A stretch of 64,000 nucleotides of DNA from Streptomyces bikiniensis (lineage in GTDB: Bacteria; Actinomycetota; Actinomycetes; Streptomycetales; Streptomycetaceae). The notes beneath the pieces were generated by a model. That model made no database searches. It saw only the letters and a list, made by a program, of their open reading frames with translations, and was not told the DNA's origin. Positions 53,480 to 62,576 of this stretch are shown piece by piece. The stretch is taken from contig JNWL01000014.1 of assembly GCA_000716465.1 (NCBI GenBank), forward strand, positions 54,882-118,881, read 5' to 3'. The first letter of the stretch is position 1, and each line of letters begins with the position of its first letter. Both the position numbers and the translations under genes were made by a program.

Positions 53480-56224
53480 CTACCTCCGCATGACGACCGG
53501 CTCGTGGCGGCGCAGCAGCCGGGCCACGACCAGGCCGAGGACCAGACAGAGCACCACCATCATGCCCATGTCGAACAGCCAGGCCTCCGCCGTGTGCCGC
53601 ATCAGCGGATCGGTGGTCTTGTCGCTCGGCGCCACCTTCCCGAGGTCGATCGTCGCGCCCATCGCCGCGAACGCCCACCGCGAGGGGACGAGCCAGGCCA
53701 GCTGCTCCAGGACGGGCGTGCCCCGCACGGTCAGGAGCGCCCCGCAGAACACCACCTGCACGATGGCGAGCAGGACCAGCAGCGGCATCGTCACCTCCTC
53801 CTTGCGGACGAGGGCGGAGACGAACAGGCCGAGCATCATCGCGGTGAAGGAGAGCAGTGCGACGGCGAGGGTGATCTCCACCAGCGGGGGCATCAGGACC
53901 CCCTTGCCGCCGGGCACGTTCAGCGGCACGCCGATCAGGGCCACCAGGGTCAGGACCACCGCCTGCACGACCGTGATCAGGCCGAGGACCACCACCTTGG
54001 AGGCGAGGTACGCCGAGCGGGACAGGCCGACGGCTCTCTCGCGCCGGTAGATCGTGCGTTCCTTGACGAGTTCGCGCACGGCGTTCGCCGCGCCCGTGAG
54101 GACCCCGCCCACGCAGAGGATGAGCAGGACGTTCAGCGACGACTCGGGGTTGAGGCTGCCCTCGGACAGGGCGCGGGCCATCGCCCCCATCACGAACGGC
54201 AGCGCCACCATGATGACGATGAAGGTGCGGTCGGCGGAGAGCGCCGCCGCGTAGCGGCGCACCAGGGTCCGCAGCTGGGAGCCCCAGCTCTGCGCCTTCG
54301 GCGGCGGGGCGGGAACCTCGCCCTCGGGGGCGCCGCCGCCCAGGGGCAGGTCCGGGCTCGCCGTGGCCTCGGTGATGTACCGGCGCTGGAAGCGGGAGGA
54401 GCGGTAGCCGCCCGCCCAGTCGCGGTCCCGTTCCCGTTCGAAGGCCTCGAACGCCTCCGGCCACTCCGTGAAGCCGAAGAATTCTAGTGCCTCGGAGGGC
54501 GGGCCGTAGTAGGCGACCCGGCCGCCGGGCGCGAGGACGAGCAGCCGGTCGCAGACGTCCAGGCTGAGCACGCTGTGCGTGACCACGACGACCGTGCGCC
54601 CGTCGTCGGCGAGCCCGCGCAGCATGTGCATCACGGACCGGTCCATGCCGGGGTCGAGGCCCGAGGTGGGCTCGTCGAGGAAGAGGAGGGACGGCTTGGT
54701 GAGCAGCTCCAGGGCCACGCTCACCCGCTTGCGCTGGCCGCCGGAGAGGCTGTGGATCGGCTGGTCCGCGCGCTCCACGAGGCCGAGCTCCCGGATCACC
54801 TCGTCCACCCGGGCCTGCCGTTCCGCGCGCTCGGTGTCCTCGGGGAACCGCAGCTCGGCGGCGTACCCGAGGGCCCGGCGGACGGTGAGCTGGAGGTGCA
54901 GGATGTCGTCCTGCGGGACGAGCCCGATGCGCTGGCGCAGCTCGGCGTAGTCCCGGTACAGGTCGCGGCCGTCGTACAGCACCGTGCCCCGGTCGGCGGG
55001 GCGCTGGCCGGTGAGGGCGTTCAGGAGCGTGGACTTCCCCGCGCCGGACGGCCCGACGACCGCGAGCAGGCACTTCTCGCCCACCGGGAACGACACCTCG
55101 TCCAGGAGGGTCTTGTGCCCGTGGTCGACGGTGACGGCGAGCGACCGCACGTCGAGGGAGACCTCGCCGGTGTCGGTGAACTCGACCAGTTTCCCGCCGA
55201 TCAGGCAGAACGCGCACCGGCCGATGCCGACGATGTCCTCCGGGGTCACCCGGGCGTCGGTGACGGGCCGCCCGTTGAGGAAGGTGCCGTTGTGGCTGCC
55301 CAGGTCGTGGATCCGGTAGGTGCCGTCGGGGTGGGCGCGCAGCTCGGCGTGGTGCCGGGAGACGACGAGGTCGGGGACGACGACGTCGTTGTCGGGGGCG
55401 CGGCCGATGCGGATGCTGTGGGTCGGCAGCGGCCGGACGGACGTCGGCTGCCGGAAGGTGCCGGTGGCGGCGGGGTGCGAGACGGAGGGGGGCCGGGGAG
55501 GGACGGAACCCCGTACGGGACCGGACACGAATTCCCGTACGGGTTCCCGTGCGGGTCCTCGTACGGGCCCGGGCCCGGGTTCCGGCAGCGGCTCGGCGGC
55601 GGGCCCCGGTCCGGTGGCCTCCGGCTCCTGTACGGGCTCCGGCCCCGGCTCCTGTACGGGCTCCGGTTCCGGGGCGGTCTCCCGCTCCCGTACGGGCTCC
55701 GCTACGGGTTCCTCCCGCACGCGCCTCTCTCGTGCGGGCCCCGGCTCCGGTTCCGGGGCGGTCTCCCGCTCCCGTACGGGTTCGGGTCCTGGCTCCCGTT
55801 CCCGTACGTGCTCGGGTTCCGGCTCCGGCGCGACCGGTACGGCCGGTGTGCCCGCCGAGCCCGGTACGGGCGGAGGCGGCGGCTCCGCCGGGCGGGCCCG
55901 GGCGGCGGTCGAGAGGACGGCTCGCGGGCCGTCCTCCGGGTGTCCGAACCGTACGACGGTCCCGGCACCGACCTCCCGCGAACGGTCCACCTTCCGGCCG
56001 TCCGCGAAGGTGCCGTTCGTACTGTCCTCGTCGGTCAGGGTCCACCGGCCGGCGGAGGCCCTGAGCACCGCGTGGTGCCAGGACGCCCGGGCGTCCGCGA
56101 GGACGATGTCGCTGGCGGGGTCCCGTCCGATGCGGTAGACGCGGCTCGGATCCATGAGCGTCGCGTCCCCGTCGATCTCGAGGACCAGGTCGGGCGCCGC
56201 GGGCGCGGCCGGCCACTCTCCCAT
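53480..56224 (-). CDS. ABC transporter fused to two FHA domains (Rv1747-like)
   Basis: A 914-residue fusion. FHA1 (about 18-85) has [26 protein letters not shown] 130-residue Pro/Glu/Arg linker carries a duplicated [15 protein letters not shown]2 (about 250-310) has [29 protein letters not shown]. The ABCG-type ATPase has Walker [10 protein letters not shown], signature [18 protein letters not shown] and Walker [15 protein letters not shown]. Six or seven membrane segments form the ABC-2 part. Domain order equals Mycobacterium Rv1747, which is phosphorylated by PknF and exports a cell-envelope component. TAAAAT lies 7 bp before the ATG with no Shine-Dalgarno (leaderless). Confidence 0.94.
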   Translation of the reverse strand: MGEWPAAPAAPDLVLEIDGDATLMDPSRVYRIGRDPASDIVLADARASWHHAVLRASAGRWTLTDEDSTNGTFADGRKVDRSREVGAGTVVRFGHPEDGPRAVLSTAARARPAEPPPPPVPGSAGTPAVPVAPEPEPEHVREREPGPEPVRERETAPEPEPGPARERRVREEPVAEPVRERETAPEPEPVQEPGPEPVQEPEATGPGPAAEPLPEPGPGPVRGPAREPVREFVSGPVRGSVPPRPPSVSHPAATGTFRQPTSVRPLPTHSIRIGRAPDNDVVVPDLVVSRHHAELRAHPDGTYRIHDLGSHNGTFLNGRPVTDARVTPEDIVGIGRCAFCLIGGKLVEFTDTGEVSLDVRSLAVTVDHGHKTLLDEVSFPVGEKCLLAVVGPSGAGKSTLLNALTGQRPADRGTVLYDGRDLYRDYAELRQRIGLVPQDDILHLQLTVRRALGYAAELRFPEDTERAERQARVDEVIRELGLVERADQPIHSLSGGQRKRVSVALELLTKPSLLFLDEPTSGLDPGMDRSVMHMLRGLADDGRTVVVVTHSVLSLDVCDRLLVLAPGGRVAYYGPPSEALEFFGFTEWPEAFEAFERERDRDWAGGYRSSRFQRRYITEATASPDLPLGGGAPEGEVPAPPPKAQSWGSQLRTLVRRYAAALSADRTFIVIMVALPFVMGAMARALSEGSLNPESSLNVLLILCVGGVLTGAANAVRELVKERTIYRRERAVGLSRSAYLASKVVVLGLITVVQAVVLTLVALIGVPLNVPGGKGVLMPPLVEITLAVALLSFTAMMLGLFVSALVRKEEVTMPLLVLLAIVQVVFCGALLTVRGTPVLEQLAWLVPSRWAFAAMGATIDLGKVAPSDKTTDPLMRHTAEAWLFDMGMMVVLCLVLGLVVARLLRRHEPVVMRR

Positions 56225-56328
56225 GTCTGGAATTTTATCCGCCGGAGCTGATCCCCGCCCGGGCTGGAGGCGCCGGTAGGGTGGGCGCCGCCGCGGGAAG
56301 CGGCCCGGACGAACTGGAGGAACCACCC

Positions 56329-57000
56329 GTGCCGAAAGGCGTCACCAAGCGGCGGCCCCGCACCCGCGCGGCGCTCCTGGGGGCCGCCCTGGAGACCTTC
56401 GCCGAGCACGGCTTCCACGCCACGACGATCGAGCAGATCTGCGAGCGCGCCGGCTACACGCGGGGCGCGTACTACTCGAACTTCGCGAGCAAGGAGGAGC
56501 TCTTCCTCGCCCTCTTCGACGAGCACAGCGAGCGGACGGTGCGGCGGCTCGCCGAGTCGATCGACGCGCTGGCGGCCGAGGAGTACACCCTGGTCCGGCT
56601 CGCGGAGCTGGCCTCCCGCGTGGAGCCGGACGAGCGGGACTGGTACCTGGTGACCACCGAGTTCACCCTGCACGCCATCCGGGACCCGCAGGCCGCCTGG
56701 GTGCTCGCGCGCCACGACGCGCGGCTGCGGGCCGAGATAGCCCGCGGCCTCACGCTCGTCCTGCGCAGGGCCGGGCGCGAACTGACCGTGGACGCCGACC
56801 GGTTCGCGCGTCTGCTCATCGCCCTGCGCGAGGGCGGTCTCGCGCAGAGCTACGTGGAACCGGACGCACTGCCGCCGGGCAGCCTGGAGCGCCAGTTCCT
56901 CCCCGGGTTCCTGGAGGCCTCGACGCGCGAACTCCCGGAAGGCGGGACCCGGACGGACGGGGATCAGTCGAAGAGGTCCGGGTCGGACGCGGTGATCTGA
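56329..57000 (+). CDS. TetR family transcriptional regulator
   Basis: A 223-residue TetR regulator. The DNA-binding domain (about 8-55) reads [40 protein letters not shown], then [14 protein letters not shown]. The GTG at 56329 has GGAGG at ideal spacing; an in-frame GTG at 56281 does not. Its last 37 bp overlap the 3' end of the class II aldolase gene on the other strand, and a palindrome before that gene is a plausible operator. Confidence 0.9.
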   Translation: MPKGVTKRRPRTRAALLGAALETFAEHGFHATTIEQICERAGYTRGAYYSNFASKEELFLALFDEHSERTVRRLAESIDALAAEEYTLVRLAELASRVEPDERDWYLVTTEFTLHAIRDPQAAWVLARHDARLRAEIARGLTLVLRRAGRELTVDADRFARLLIALREGGLAQSYVEPDALPPGSLERQFLPGFLEASTRELPEGGTRTDGDQSKRSGSDAVI

Positions 57001-57770
57001 TCCCACAGCGGGCGCGCCTGGAACCAGCCGGCCAGGTGCCCGCCGATCTGCCCGCGCGTGAGCAGGGCGGTCTCCCGGTCGATGGACTGCGGGGCGCCCG
57101 CGGCCATCGCGAGGAGCTGGGCCTGGCAGGAGCGCTCCATGGTGACGAACCACCACACGGCCTCGGCGACGGACTGCCCGACCGTCAGGAGCCCGTGGTT
57201 CTTGAGGATCACGGCCTTGTACGAGCCGAGGGCCTTCGCGACCCGCTCGCCCTCCTCGGTCTCGTTCACCACGCCCCGGTAGTCGTCGTAGATCCCGTGG
57301 TCCTCGAAGAAGGCGCAGGCGTCCTGGGTGATCGGGTCGAGCGGGATCCCGAGGCTGGAGAAGGCCTTGCCGTACAGGGAGTGCGAGTGCGCGGCGGCGA
57401 TCGCGTCCGGCCGGGCGGCGTGGACCCGGGAGTGGATGACGAAGGCGGCCCGGTTCACGGGCCGGCGCCCTTCGAGGACGACGCCCTCGTGGTCGACCAG
57501 GATCAGGTCGGAGGCCTTGATCTGGGTGAAGCTCATCCCGAACGGGTTGACCCAGAAGGCGTTCGGGTCGCCGGGGTCGCGGACGGTGATGTGCCCGGCG
57601 ACCCCCTCGGAGAAGCCGAACCGTCCGAAGATCCGGAACCCGGCGGCCAGTTGCTCCTTGCGGTACCGCCGCTCCTCCTCGACGCTCTCGAAGGTGGGCG
57701 GCAGCGGCAGGACGACCCCTTCGGGCAGCGGCCCGACGGCGGCGGCGAGCGCGGGCGGCACGGTGCTCAT
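56964..57770 (-). CDS. Class II aldolase/adducin family protein
   Basis: A 268-residue zinc-dependent aldolase-like protein. Metal ligands are in AAAHSHSLYGKAFS (His-x-His) and KNHGLLTVG, with FVIHSRVHAARPDAIA before. VAGHITVRDPGDPNAFWVNP and FGMSFTQIKASDLILVDHEG are typical of the decarboxylase-like subgroup. Substrate unknown. GGAGGAG precedes the ATG. It ends inside the convergent TetR gene, so the two may interfere with each other's expression. Confidence 0.9.
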   Translation of the reverse strand: MSTVPPALAAAVGPLPEGVVLPLPPTFESVEEERRYRKEQLAAGFRIFGRFGFSEGVAGHITVRDPGDPNAFWVNPFGMSFTQIKASDLILVDHEGVVLEGRRPVNRAAFVIHSRVHAARPDAIAAAHSHSLYGKAFSSLGIPLDPITQDACAFFEDHGIYDDYRGVVNETEEGERVAKALGSYKAVILKNHGLLTVGQSVAEAVWWFVTMERSCQAQLLAMAAGAPQSIDRETALLTRGQIGGHLAGWFQARPLWDQITASDPDLFD

Positions 57771-57846
57771 GACGGCTCCTCCATGGAACGGGTGGCGGGG
57801 AACAGGGGACGGGCGGCGGGGGACGGGCGGGGAAGGCGCGCCAAAA

Positions 57847-57862
57847 GATACAGATGTGTATC
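57847..57862. promoter_or_regulatory. Palindrome GATACA-GATG-TGTATC, candidate TetR operator
   Basis: A perfect 6-bp inverted repeat with a 4-bp spacer, 77 bp before the aldolase start, followed by another GATAC at 57864. It is AT-rich in a GC-rich context and overlaps the expected promoter. Confidence 0.5.
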
Positions 57863-57929
57863 CGATACGACAATGGATCAGTTCGTGCCTTGCGGTGCGC
57901 GGCACCCCGTGACTACGGTCGGCGCATAG

Positions 57930-57947
57930 GGAGAAAGCGCTTTCTCC
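57930..57947. promoter_or_regulatory. LacI-type operator GGAGAAAGCGCTTTCTCC
   Basis: A perfect 18-bp palindrome with the AAGCGCTT core typical of LacI-family sites, 45 bp before the ThuA-like start and downstream of a TACGGT -10. No LacI gene is in the window, so the repressor acts from elsewhere. Confidence 0.65.
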
Positions 57948-57991
57948 GCTTCCTTCTCCTCCCCTCCCCTCCCGCCTCCGGAGTACGCAGC

Positions 57992-58645
57992 GTGCCCACC
58001 GCAGACGTCCTGATCTACACCCGCACCGCCGGATACCGGCACGACTCCATCCCCGACGGCGCCGCCGCGCTCACGGATCTCGCGGACGAGCTGGGGCGGA
58101 CGGCCGAGACCACCGAGGACCCGGGCGCCTTCACGCCCGGACGGCTCGCCCGGTGCGCCGCCGTCGTCCTGCTCTCCACGACCGGGAACGTCCTGACGCC
58201 CGAGGGGCGTACCGCCTTCGAGGCCTACCTGCGGGGCGGCGGCGCCCTCCTCGCCGTACACGCCGCCGCCAACGCCGAACCCGACTGGCCCTTCTACGGG
58301 GAACTGCTCGGCACCCGCTTCGACGGCCACCCCGAGATCCAGCCCGGCACCGTCCTCGCCGCCCCCGGGGACCACCCGGCGACCGCCCCGCTCCCGGCCC
58401 GCTGGGAGTGGACGGACGAGTGGTACAACTTCACCTCCGCACCCCGGGGGGTACGGGTCCTCGCCCGGGCCGACGAGTCCTCGTACCGCGGCGGAACGCA
58501 CGGCGACGACCACCCGCTCGCCTGGTGCCGGGAGGTGGACCGGGGGCGCGTCCTCTTCACCGCCCTCGGACACGCCCCGGAGGCGTACCGCGACCCGCTC
58601 TTCCGGGCCCACCTCACCGGCGCCCTGACCTGGCTGACCGCCTGA
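57992..58645 (+). CDS. ThuA-like domain protein
   Basis: A 217-residue ThuA protein of the glutamine-amidotransferase-like fold. DVLIYTRTAGYRHDSIPDGA (about 5-24), VVLLSTTGNVLTPEGRTAFE, GGALLAVHAAANAEPDWPFY and DEWYNFTSAPRGV are family marks. ThuA proteins take part in trehalose or other sugar use. The LacI-type palindrome upstream agrees with sugar control. GGAG lies before the GTG at 57992. Confidence 0.88.
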   Translation: MPTADVLIYTRTAGYRHDSIPDGAAALTDLADELGRTAETTEDPGAFTPGRLARCAAVVLLSTTGNVLTPEGRTAFEAYLRGGGALLAVHAAANAEPDWPFYGELLGTRFDGHPEIQPGTVLAAPGDHPATAPLPARWEWTDEWYNFTSAPRGVRVLARADESSYRGGTHGDDHPLAWCREVDRGRVLFTALGHAPEAYRDPLFRAHLTGALTWLTA

Positions 58646-58757
58646 ACGCCCGGGGCGCCCGCCCGGGTCACCCCGCCGTCCCGCCCCTGTTGCGCCGCGC
58701 CGCTCTTCACGGAAGGTTGGTGTCGGACGGGGGCCGAGGCAGGAGGAGACAGAGGCC

Positions 58758-60155
58758 ATGGGCATCGCCACCGTGAACCCCGCGACCGGAGAGACGCTGC
58801 GCACCTACGAGGCCCACGGGCCCGAGGAGGTCGAGCGCCGCGTCGCCGCCGCGCACGAGACGTACCGGCAGTACCGCACCACCCCCTTCGCCGAACGCGC
58901 CCGCCTCCTGCGCGCCGCCGCGACCCTCCTCGACGAGGACACCGAGGACATCGCGCGCACCGTGACCGTCGAGATGGGCAAGCCGATCGCCGCCGCCCGC
59001 GCGGAGGCCGCCAAGTGCGCCAAGGCCATGCGCTGGTACGCCCGCCACGCCGAGGAGCTGCTCGCCGACGAGCACCCGGCGGAGAGCGACGTCCAGGACT
59101 CCGGCGCGGACACCGCCCGCGTCCACTACCGGCCCCTCGGCCCCGTCCTCGCCGTCATGCCGTGGAACTTCCCCCTCTGGCAGGTGATCCGCTTCGCCGC
59201 GCCCGCCCTCATGGCGGGGAACACGGGCCTCCTCAAGCACGCCTCCAACGTGCCGCAGACCGCGCTCTACCTGGGCGACCTCTTCCGCCGCGCCGGATTC
59301 CCCGAGGGCTGTTTCCAGACCCTCCTCATCGGCTCCCGCGAGGTCGAGGGCGTCCTGCGCGACCCCCGCGTGGTGGCCGCCACCCTCACCGGCAGCGAAC
59401 CGGCCGGCCGGGCCGTCGCCTCCGTGGCGGGCGACGAGATCAAGAAGACCGTCCTGGAACTGGGCGGCAGCGACCCGTACATCGTGATGCCCTCCGCCGA
59501 CGTCGTCGCGGCCGTGAAGACCGCCGTCACCGCCCGCGTGCAGAACAACGGCCAGTCCTGCATCGCCGCCAAGCGGTTCATCGTCCACCGGAACGTGTAC
59601 GACGACTTCTCCGAGCGCTTCACCGCCGCCATGAACGCCCTCACCGTCGGCGACCCCCTCGACGAGTCCACCGACGTCGGACCCCTCGCCACCGAGAAGG
59701 GCCGCGCCGACCTGGAGGAGCTGGTCGACGACGCCGTGGAGCGGGGCGCCACCGCCCTCTGCGGCGGCCACCGGCCCGAGGGCGAGGAGCTGCGGAACGG
59801 CTGGTACTACCGGCCCACCGTCCTCACCGGCATCACCCCCGAGATGCGGATCCACCGCGAGGAGACCTTCGGCCCGGTCGCCACCGTCTACCCCGTCACC
59901 GACATCGAGGAGGCCGTGGCCGTCGCCAACGACTCGCCGTTCGGCCTCAGTTCCAACGTCTGGACCCGCTCCCAGGAGGACGTCGCCTTCTTCGTCCGCG
60001 AACTGGAGGCCGGCGGCGTCTTCGTCAACGGCATGACCGCCTCCCACCCCGCGCTCCCCTTCGGCGGGGTCAAGCGCTCCGGATACGGCCGCGAGCTCGC
60101 CGGCCACGGCATCCGCGAGTTCTGCAACGTCACCACGGTCTGGCAGCGCGCCTGA
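58758..60155 (+). CDS. Aldehyde dehydrogenase, succinate-semialdehyde type
   Basis: A 465-residue ALDH. Asn137 (MPWNFPLWQ), Lys160 (GLLKHASNVP), Glu234 (LELGGSDPYIV) and nucleophile Cys268 (NNGQSCIAAKRF) are all present. Overall it resembles NADP-dependent succinate-semialdehyde dehydrogenases, which are slightly shorter than other ALDHs. AGGAGG precedes the ATG. It stands alone, followed by a 35-bp tandem repeat. The true aldehyde is not determined. Confidence 0.92.
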   Translation: MGIATVNPATGETLRTYEAHGPEEVERRVAAAHETYRQYRTTPFAERARLLRAAATLLDEDTEDIARTVTVEMGKPIAAARAEAAKCAKAMRWYARHAEELLADEHPAESDVQDSGADTARVHYRPLGPVLAVMPWNFPLWQVIRFAAPALMAGNTGLLKHASNVPQTALYLGDLFRRAGFPEGCFQTLLIGSREVEGVLRDPRVVAATLTGSEPAGRAVASVAGDEIKKTVLELGGSDPYIVMPSADVVAAVKTAVTARVQNNGQSCIAAKRFIVHRNVYDDFSERFTAAMNALTVGDPLDESTDVGPLATEKGRADLEELVDDAVERGATALCGGHRPEGEELRNGWYYRPTVLTGITPEMRIHREETFGPVATVYPVTDIEEAVAVANDSPFGLSSNVWTRSQEDVAFFVRELEAGGVFVNGMTASHPALPFGGVKRSGYGRELAGHGIREFCNVTTVWQRA

Positions 60156-60160
60156 CCCCA

Positions 60161-60265
60161 CCGCCGGACGCCGCTCCCTGCCGAGGGCTCACCCGCCGCC
60201 GGACGCCGCTCCCTGCCGAGGGCTCACCCACCGCCGGACGCCGCTCCCTGCCGAGGGCTCACCCA
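60161..60265. repeat. 35-bp direct repeat, three copies
   Basis: CCGCCGGACGCCGCTCCCTG plus CCGAGGGCTCACC and two more bases starts at 60161, 60196 and 60231, with an exact 35-bp period and almost no change. A partial copy begins at 60266. The third copy overlaps the 3' end of the convergent phosphatase gene, so its last residues and stop come from the repeat. Confidence 0.9.
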
Positions 60266-62343
60266 CCGCCGGGAGCGGCGTCGGCCGGCACCCGCGCCGG
60301 GCCGATCTCGCACCACACCGCCTTGCCCTCGCCGCGCGGCTCGACCCCCCACCGGGAGGCCAGCGCGTCCAGCAGGAGCAGCCCGCGCCCCGACGTGGCC
60401 GCCTCGCCCGGAGTACGCCGCCGGGGCCAGGCGCTCGACCGGTCCTGCACCGACAGGCGCACCCGCCGCACCGGCTCGGGCAGCACTTCCAGGGTCAGCA
60501 CCGCGCCCCCCTCCGTGTGCAGCAGCACGTTGACGAGCAGCTCGCCCGTCAACAGCTCGGCGTCGTCCGCCAGTTCCCGCATGCCCCAGTCGCGCAGCGC
60601 CTGCCCCACCGCCGCCCGCGCGTCCGAGAGGCCCTGCGGATCTGCCTGGTGGATGTACTGGTGGATGCGCGGCGCCTTGGGCGTGCCCGGGTCCGGGCTG
60701 CGCCGCAGCACCAGGAGGGCCACGTCGTCGCCCGAACCCCACCGCTCCCACAGGCGGTCGGAGAGGTGGTCGGCGAGCGCCTCGGCCTGCGGCGGACCGC
60801 TGGCGATCGCCCCGGCGAGCGCGGCGAGACCGGACGAGATGTCCGAGTCCGGCTGCTCGACCAGCCCGTCCGTGCAGAGCACCAGGGTCTCCCCGGGCAC
60901 CAGGTCGAGCCGCGTCTCCGGGAACTCCTCGTCCCCGAACACCGTCGCCAGGCCCAGCGGGAGCCCGCCCCGCAGCTTGGGCTGCCCCACCCGGCCGTCG
61001 TTGTGCCGGATCAGCGGATCGAGGTGCCCGGCCCGCACCGCGCGCAGGGTGCCGCTCGCCAGGTCCACCTGCGCGTACGTGCAGGTCGCGAACCGGTTCG
61101 TGTCCAGCTCCGCGAGGAACCGGGAGGCCCGTGCCAACACCGTCGAAGGGGCGTGCCCCTCGCCCGCGTACGCCCGCAGCGCGATCCGCAACTGGCCCAT
61201 GATGGCGGCCGCGTGCGTGTCGTGGCCCTGCACGTCGCCCACCACGATCCCGACCCGGCTGCGCGGCAGCGGGATCACGTCGTACCAGTCGCCGCCGACC
61301 TGCCGCCCGCTCCACGCCGCGTGGTAGCGGACGGCGATCTCCCCGCCGGTGATCTCCGGGATCCGGCGCGGCAGCATCGCCGCCTGGAGCCCGGTCGCCA
61401 GCTCCCGCTCCTCGTCGAAGAGCATCGCCCGCTGGAGCGACTGGGCGACGATCGCCGCGAGCCCCAGCGCCAGGTTCCGCTCGTCGGGGTTGAACGAGGT
61501 GCGGCCCCGGTAGAACAGGGCCATCCCGCCCAGCGAGCGCGCCTGCGCCACCAGCGGCAGGTAGCAGGCGGCCCGGAAGTCCAGCCGGGGCAGATAGGGG
61601 GCCAGTTCGGGGAAGTCCCGCCCGAGCGACGGGAAGGACGACACGAACCGGGGCCGGCCGCTCAGCACCGCGTCGGCCAGCGGCAGCCGCCGGTCGAGCC
61701 GCCGGTTGCGCAGGCCGTCGAGCACGTCGAGGGTCTCCCCGCTGAGCGCGATGATGTTCAGCGAGCCGTTCTCCACCAGCCCGAGCGCAAGGCCGTCCGC
61801 GCCGAGCCGCGCCAGCCCGCCCGGGCCGGTCAGGGCCGCCGTCACGTCGTCCACGGTCACCGCGCGCGACAGCGCGTTCGTCGTCCGCTCCACGATGTTC
61901 GTCTGGACCTCGCGCCGCTTCTCCAGGTCCCGCACGAACGCGAAGTGCATCACCTCGGCGGTCGTGTCCCGCACGACGCCGACGATCCGCCGGGCCCGCC
62001 CGTCCGGCGAGCGCAGGATCCGCGCCTGCACGTGCGTCCAGTGGGGCGGTCCGTCGTCCTGCGGGATGGGGAAGTGCGCGGTGTACGAGGACGCACCGCT
62101 CTTGACGGCCTCGCGCACGACACCCCGGAGCTTCACCCGCTCCTCGGGGTCGAGGCGCGCGACGAGGGTCTCGGGACGCCCGTCGAAGGAGTCCGGGGAC
62201 ACGCCGAAGACCAGCAGCCCGGACTCGTCGGCATCGATGCTGCCCGTGTCGAGATCCCAGTCGAAGCTGCCGGTCCGGTTCATGGCGAGCCACTCGGCGG
62301 GCCCGATCTCGCCACTGCGCGCACGCGGGTCGTCATCGGTCAT
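60259..62343 (-). CDS. PAS-GAF-SpoIIE phosphatase with C-terminal HATPase
   Basis: A 694-residue soluble regulator of the common Streptomyces layout. PAS (about 20-130) has GSFDWDLDTGSIDADESGLL, GAF about 150-300, SpoIIE about 315-540 (QVGGDWYDVIPL, VVGDVQGHDTHAAAIM, LCTDGLVEQPDS, GDDVALLVL). The HATPase_c_2 kinase (about 565-690) has ELLTGELLVNVLLHTEG and SGRGLLLLDALASRWGV. It can thus both phosphorylate and dephosphorylate antagonists. The ATG at 62343 directly follows GGGGAGG; an ATG three codons upstream is an alternative. Confidence 0.93.
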   Translation of the reverse strand: MTDDDPRARSGEIGPAEWLAMNRTGSFDWDLDTGSIDADESGLLVFGVSPDSFDGRPETLVARLDPEERVKLRGVVREAVKSGASSYTAHFPIPQDDGPPHWTHVQARILRSPDGRARRIVGVVRDTTAEVMHFAFVRDLEKRREVQTNIVERTTNALSRAVTVDDVTAALTGPGGLARLGADGLALGLVENGSLNIIALSGETLDVLDGLRNRRLDRRLPLADAVLSGRPRFVSSFPSLGRDFPELAPYLPRLDFRAACYLPLVAQARSLGGMALFYRGRTSFNPDERNLALGLAAIVAQSLQRAMLFDEERELATGLQAAMLPRRIPEITGGEIAVRYHAAWSGRQVGGDWYDVIPLPRSRVGIVVGDVQGHDTHAAAIMGQLRIALRAYAGEGHAPSTVLARASRFLAELDTNRFATCTYAQVDLASGTLRAVRAGHLDPLIRHNDGRVGQPKLRGGLPLGLATVFGDEEFPETRLDLVPGETLVLCTDGLVEQPDSDISSGLAALAGAIASGPPQAEALADHLSDRLWERWGSGDDVALLVLRRSPDPGTPKAPRIHQYIHQADPQGLSDARAAVGQALRDWGMRELADDAELLTGELLVNVLLHTEGGAVLTLEVLPEPVRRVRLSVQDRSSAWPRRRTPGEAATSGRGLLLLDALASRWGVEPRGEGKAVWCEIGPARVPADAAPGGG

Positions 62344-62399
62344 CCTCCCCATTGTCGAACCCGCGCCCCGGCGACGCCATGGCGGTGACACGGCGTGGC

Positions 62400-62440
62400 G
62401 CGAGTTCGCCGCGGGTTCGCCGCGGGTTCGCCGCGGAGGA
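62400..62440. repeat. 12-bp tandem repeat GGTTCGCCGCGG, three copies
   Basis: Three near-identical units lie in the divergent gap between the phosphatase and the AfsR-type gene. Confidence 0.6.
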
Positions 62441-62576
62441 CGGAGCCGACCGGGCCCCGCCGGGGCGGGCACGGTTCCGGATTCCGGTGGTGCCCCGGGG
62501 CCGGCGGCACCGGTGATGCCGTCGGTGCCCCGGATATCGGTGGGGACCCGGAGCGCCGCCGGGGCAGAATGGGCCG

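Noticed and set aside
60161..60265. 35-bp repeats considered as a CRISPR array
   Set aside because: Units are directly adjacent without spacers and are not partly palindromic in the way of CRISPR repeats. No cas genes are present.
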